Assembly: GCA_023387985.1 (NCBI GenBank)
Contig: JAEWHC010000005.1
Span: 310,001 to 374,000, forward strand
Direction: 5' to 3'
Origin: Bacteroidota bacterium
GTDB taxonomy: Bacteria; Bacteroidota; Bacteroidia; Chitinophagales; Chitinophagaceae
Length of the DNA stretch: 64,000 nt
The position numbers and the translations under genes are program-made. The notes beneath the pieces were generated by a model. That model ran no database searches. It was given only the letters and a program-made list of their open reading frames with translations, and was not told the DNA's origin. Of the stretch, positions 62,923-64,000 are shown one piece after another (positions within the stretch are counted from its first letter, which is position 1; each line of letters begins with the position of its first letter).

Positions 62923-63938
62923 ACAACCGCTTTATAATCCGCCTTGCTTTTTTGTGTTCTTTTTTTTGACTGACTTCGATGAACCTGTACCGGATAAATT
63001 ACAAAATACCAAATGATCAAAGAAGCCGATACAATCAATATGAGAACGCCAGCCCATACGGGGAGCCCGAAATCGCCGAGGTTGCTGTACGTGTTGCTCA
63101 TAAGGTAGGTGACATAACTTTCAAGCAGTGCGGCTGATACAAAAAAAGGCACCAGGCAAATGGCGATTTTCAAGGCATCTTTGGCGCCTTTTTTAAAAGA
63201 TGTAAACCTGCTAAAGGTTCCCGGAAAAAGAATGCTGTTGCCCATGATCAAACCTGCAGCCCCGGCAATTATGATGGAGGCAATTTCCAGGGTTCCGTGA
63301 ATCCAGATTACCATGAGCGACTGTAGCCCCAGGCCCCTAGCAAAAAACATTTGCTCAAATGCCCCAACCATAATGCCGTTGTAGAGCAGCAGATATAAGG
63401 TTCCGATACCAAAAAATATTCCGGCTACAAAGGTTTGTAGTGCTACGCGTATATTGTTAACCGCAATCATTACAAACATGGAGAATTTATCTGAATCGCG
63501 GTAAATTCCAAAAGGATCGCCTTTTTGAATGTTTTCTTCTGTTTGCAGCACATAGCCCTCACCCAAAATCGCTTTAATAAAAAGGTCATCATTGGCCGAT
63601 GAAATGGCTCCAATGGCCACACAAACACCAAAAAATAAAAAAGCGAAGAGCAGGATCTTGCGGTGTTTGTAAAAAAGTAAAGGCAGTTCAGTAGTCCAGA
63701 ATGTGATAAGGCGTTTCGATTTTTCCCGATGGCTCTGGTAAATATTCTGGTATATGCTCACAGCAATGCTGTTGATCCAGCGCGTGACTTTACTTTGCGG
63801 ATAAAAGGTTTTGCTATAGGCGAGATCATCCAGCAACGTTATGAAACGGTCTGCTTGTTCATCCGGCTCACTGTCAGGTTCATGCTGATAGCGTATCCAT
63901 TTATCCCGGTTTTTCTTTATGAATAATGCTTCCCGCAT
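62910..63938 (-). CDS. Stage II sporulation protein M-like (SpoIIM) membrane protein
   Basis: 342 residues. A basic N terminus, then about five or six membrane segments, with the SpoIIM pattern VALQTFVAGIFFGIGTLYLLLYNGIM and WIHGTLEIASIIIAGAAGLIMG. Despite the name, these proteins occur in non-sporulating Bacteroidota, where they accompany DUF4129, DUF4350, MoxR and RDD proteins. It starts the coupled gene set that continues with DUF4129 and DUF4350. The remaining 62 bases to the right edge are AT-rich upstream sequence with no further gene visible. Confidence 0.88.
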   Translation of the reverse strand: MREALFIKKNRDKWIRYQHEPDSEPDEQADRFITLLDDLAYSKTFYPQSKVTRWINSIAVSIYQNIYQSHREKSKRLITFWTTELPLLFYKHRKILLFAFLFFGVCVAIGAISSANDDLFIKAILGEGYVLQTEENIQKGDPFGIYRDSDKFSMFVMIAVNNIRVALQTFVAGIFFGIGTLYLLLYNGIMVGAFEQMFFARGLGLQSLMVIWIHGTLEIASIIIAGAAGLIMGNSILFPGTFSRFTSFKKGAKDALKIAICLVPFFVSAALLESYVTYLMSNTYSNLGDFGLPVWAGVLILIVSASLIIWYFVIYPVQVHRSQSKKRTQKSKADYKAVVWQD

Positions 63939-64000
63939 AATGCTGTCCTCAGGTACGAAAATAACGTATTGAACATAGAATTACTGGGGCGGTTTTTTCC

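Noticed and set aside
1..64000. CRISPR arrays, insertion sequences, prophage, tRNA or rRNA genes
   Set aside because: No regularly spaced repeats, transposase or integrase motifs, tRNA-like T-loop sequences or rRNA segments were recognised.

Overview
The window looks like chromosomal DNA of a Bacteroidota bacterium, probably a Chitinophagales-type member. The reasons are: -7 elements of the Bacteroidota type (TAnnTTTG) before several genes; few purine-rich ribosome-binding sites and some TTG starts; a lipoprotein form of TamA (TamL) beside TamB; many secreted or lipoprotein enzymes with SSC- or SAC-type lipoboxes; a coenzyme-B12-dependent ribonucleotide reductase; DUF4834, DUF4129, DUF4350 and SpoIIM proteins; and LytS/LytTR regulation. 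I see no rRNA, tRNA, CRISPR array, insertion sequence or prophage. The genus is not determined.

Layout, left to right. 1-7.9 kb: the edge of a secreted-protein gene, an AT-rich non-coding stretch, a family-2 glycosyltransferase with a polytopic membrane protein, a repetitive stress-type protein, an M48 lipoprotein protease, a GlsB/YeaQ membrane protein and a secreted sulfatase. 8-16.7 kb: a GH13 lipoprotein, a secreted creatininase-family protein, RNase Y, galactokinase, an O-antigen-ligase-like gene that appears frameshifted at two A-tracts, and a lipoprotein aldose 1-epimerase. 17-22.3 kb: leuCD, then a sulfur-handling operon (SQR-type flavoprotein, TusE/DsrC-like, DsrE2-like, OsmC) behind a palindromic promoter. 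22.3-25.2 kb: minus-strand DUF3037 and HipA-like kinase, dienelactone hydrolase, cREC protein and DUF4834 protein. 25.3-30.1 kb: rimP-nusA-infB with a hairpin leader. 30.2-38.6 kb: an EamA transporter, an S9 peptidase, and a sulfate-assimilation set (Rrf2 regulator, cysH, cysD, cysN, TauE/SafE permease). 38.7-42.7 kb: a LutB-like protein, a small membrane protein and feoB. 42.8-51.2 kb: tamB-tamL-yihY on the minus strand. 51.4-57.5 kb: nrdJ divergent from a LytS/LytTR pair across a signal-rich spacer. 57.6-64 kb: a minus-strand envelope group of a TlpA-like protein, a beta-propeller/phosphoesterase lipoprotein, and the overlapping SpoIIM-DUF4129-DUF4350 set.

How the genes fit together. Two separate sulfur modules occur: sulfide or persulfide handling at 19.6-22.2 kb, and assimilatory sulfate activation and reduction at 33.8-38.6 kb. 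Envelope building is another theme (TamB/TamL, glycosyltransferase, ligase, several lipoproteins). Housekeeping blocks (rimP-nusA-infB, rny, nrdJ, leuCD) indicate core chromosome rather than an island. The most interesting signals are in non-coding DNA: a perfect DnaA box and two palindromes upstream of nrdJ, an operator-like palindrome before the SQR operon, a terminator-like hairpin in the rimP leader, and the two homopolymer frameshifts in the ligase gene. I found no clear evidence for a wholly new multi-gene system.
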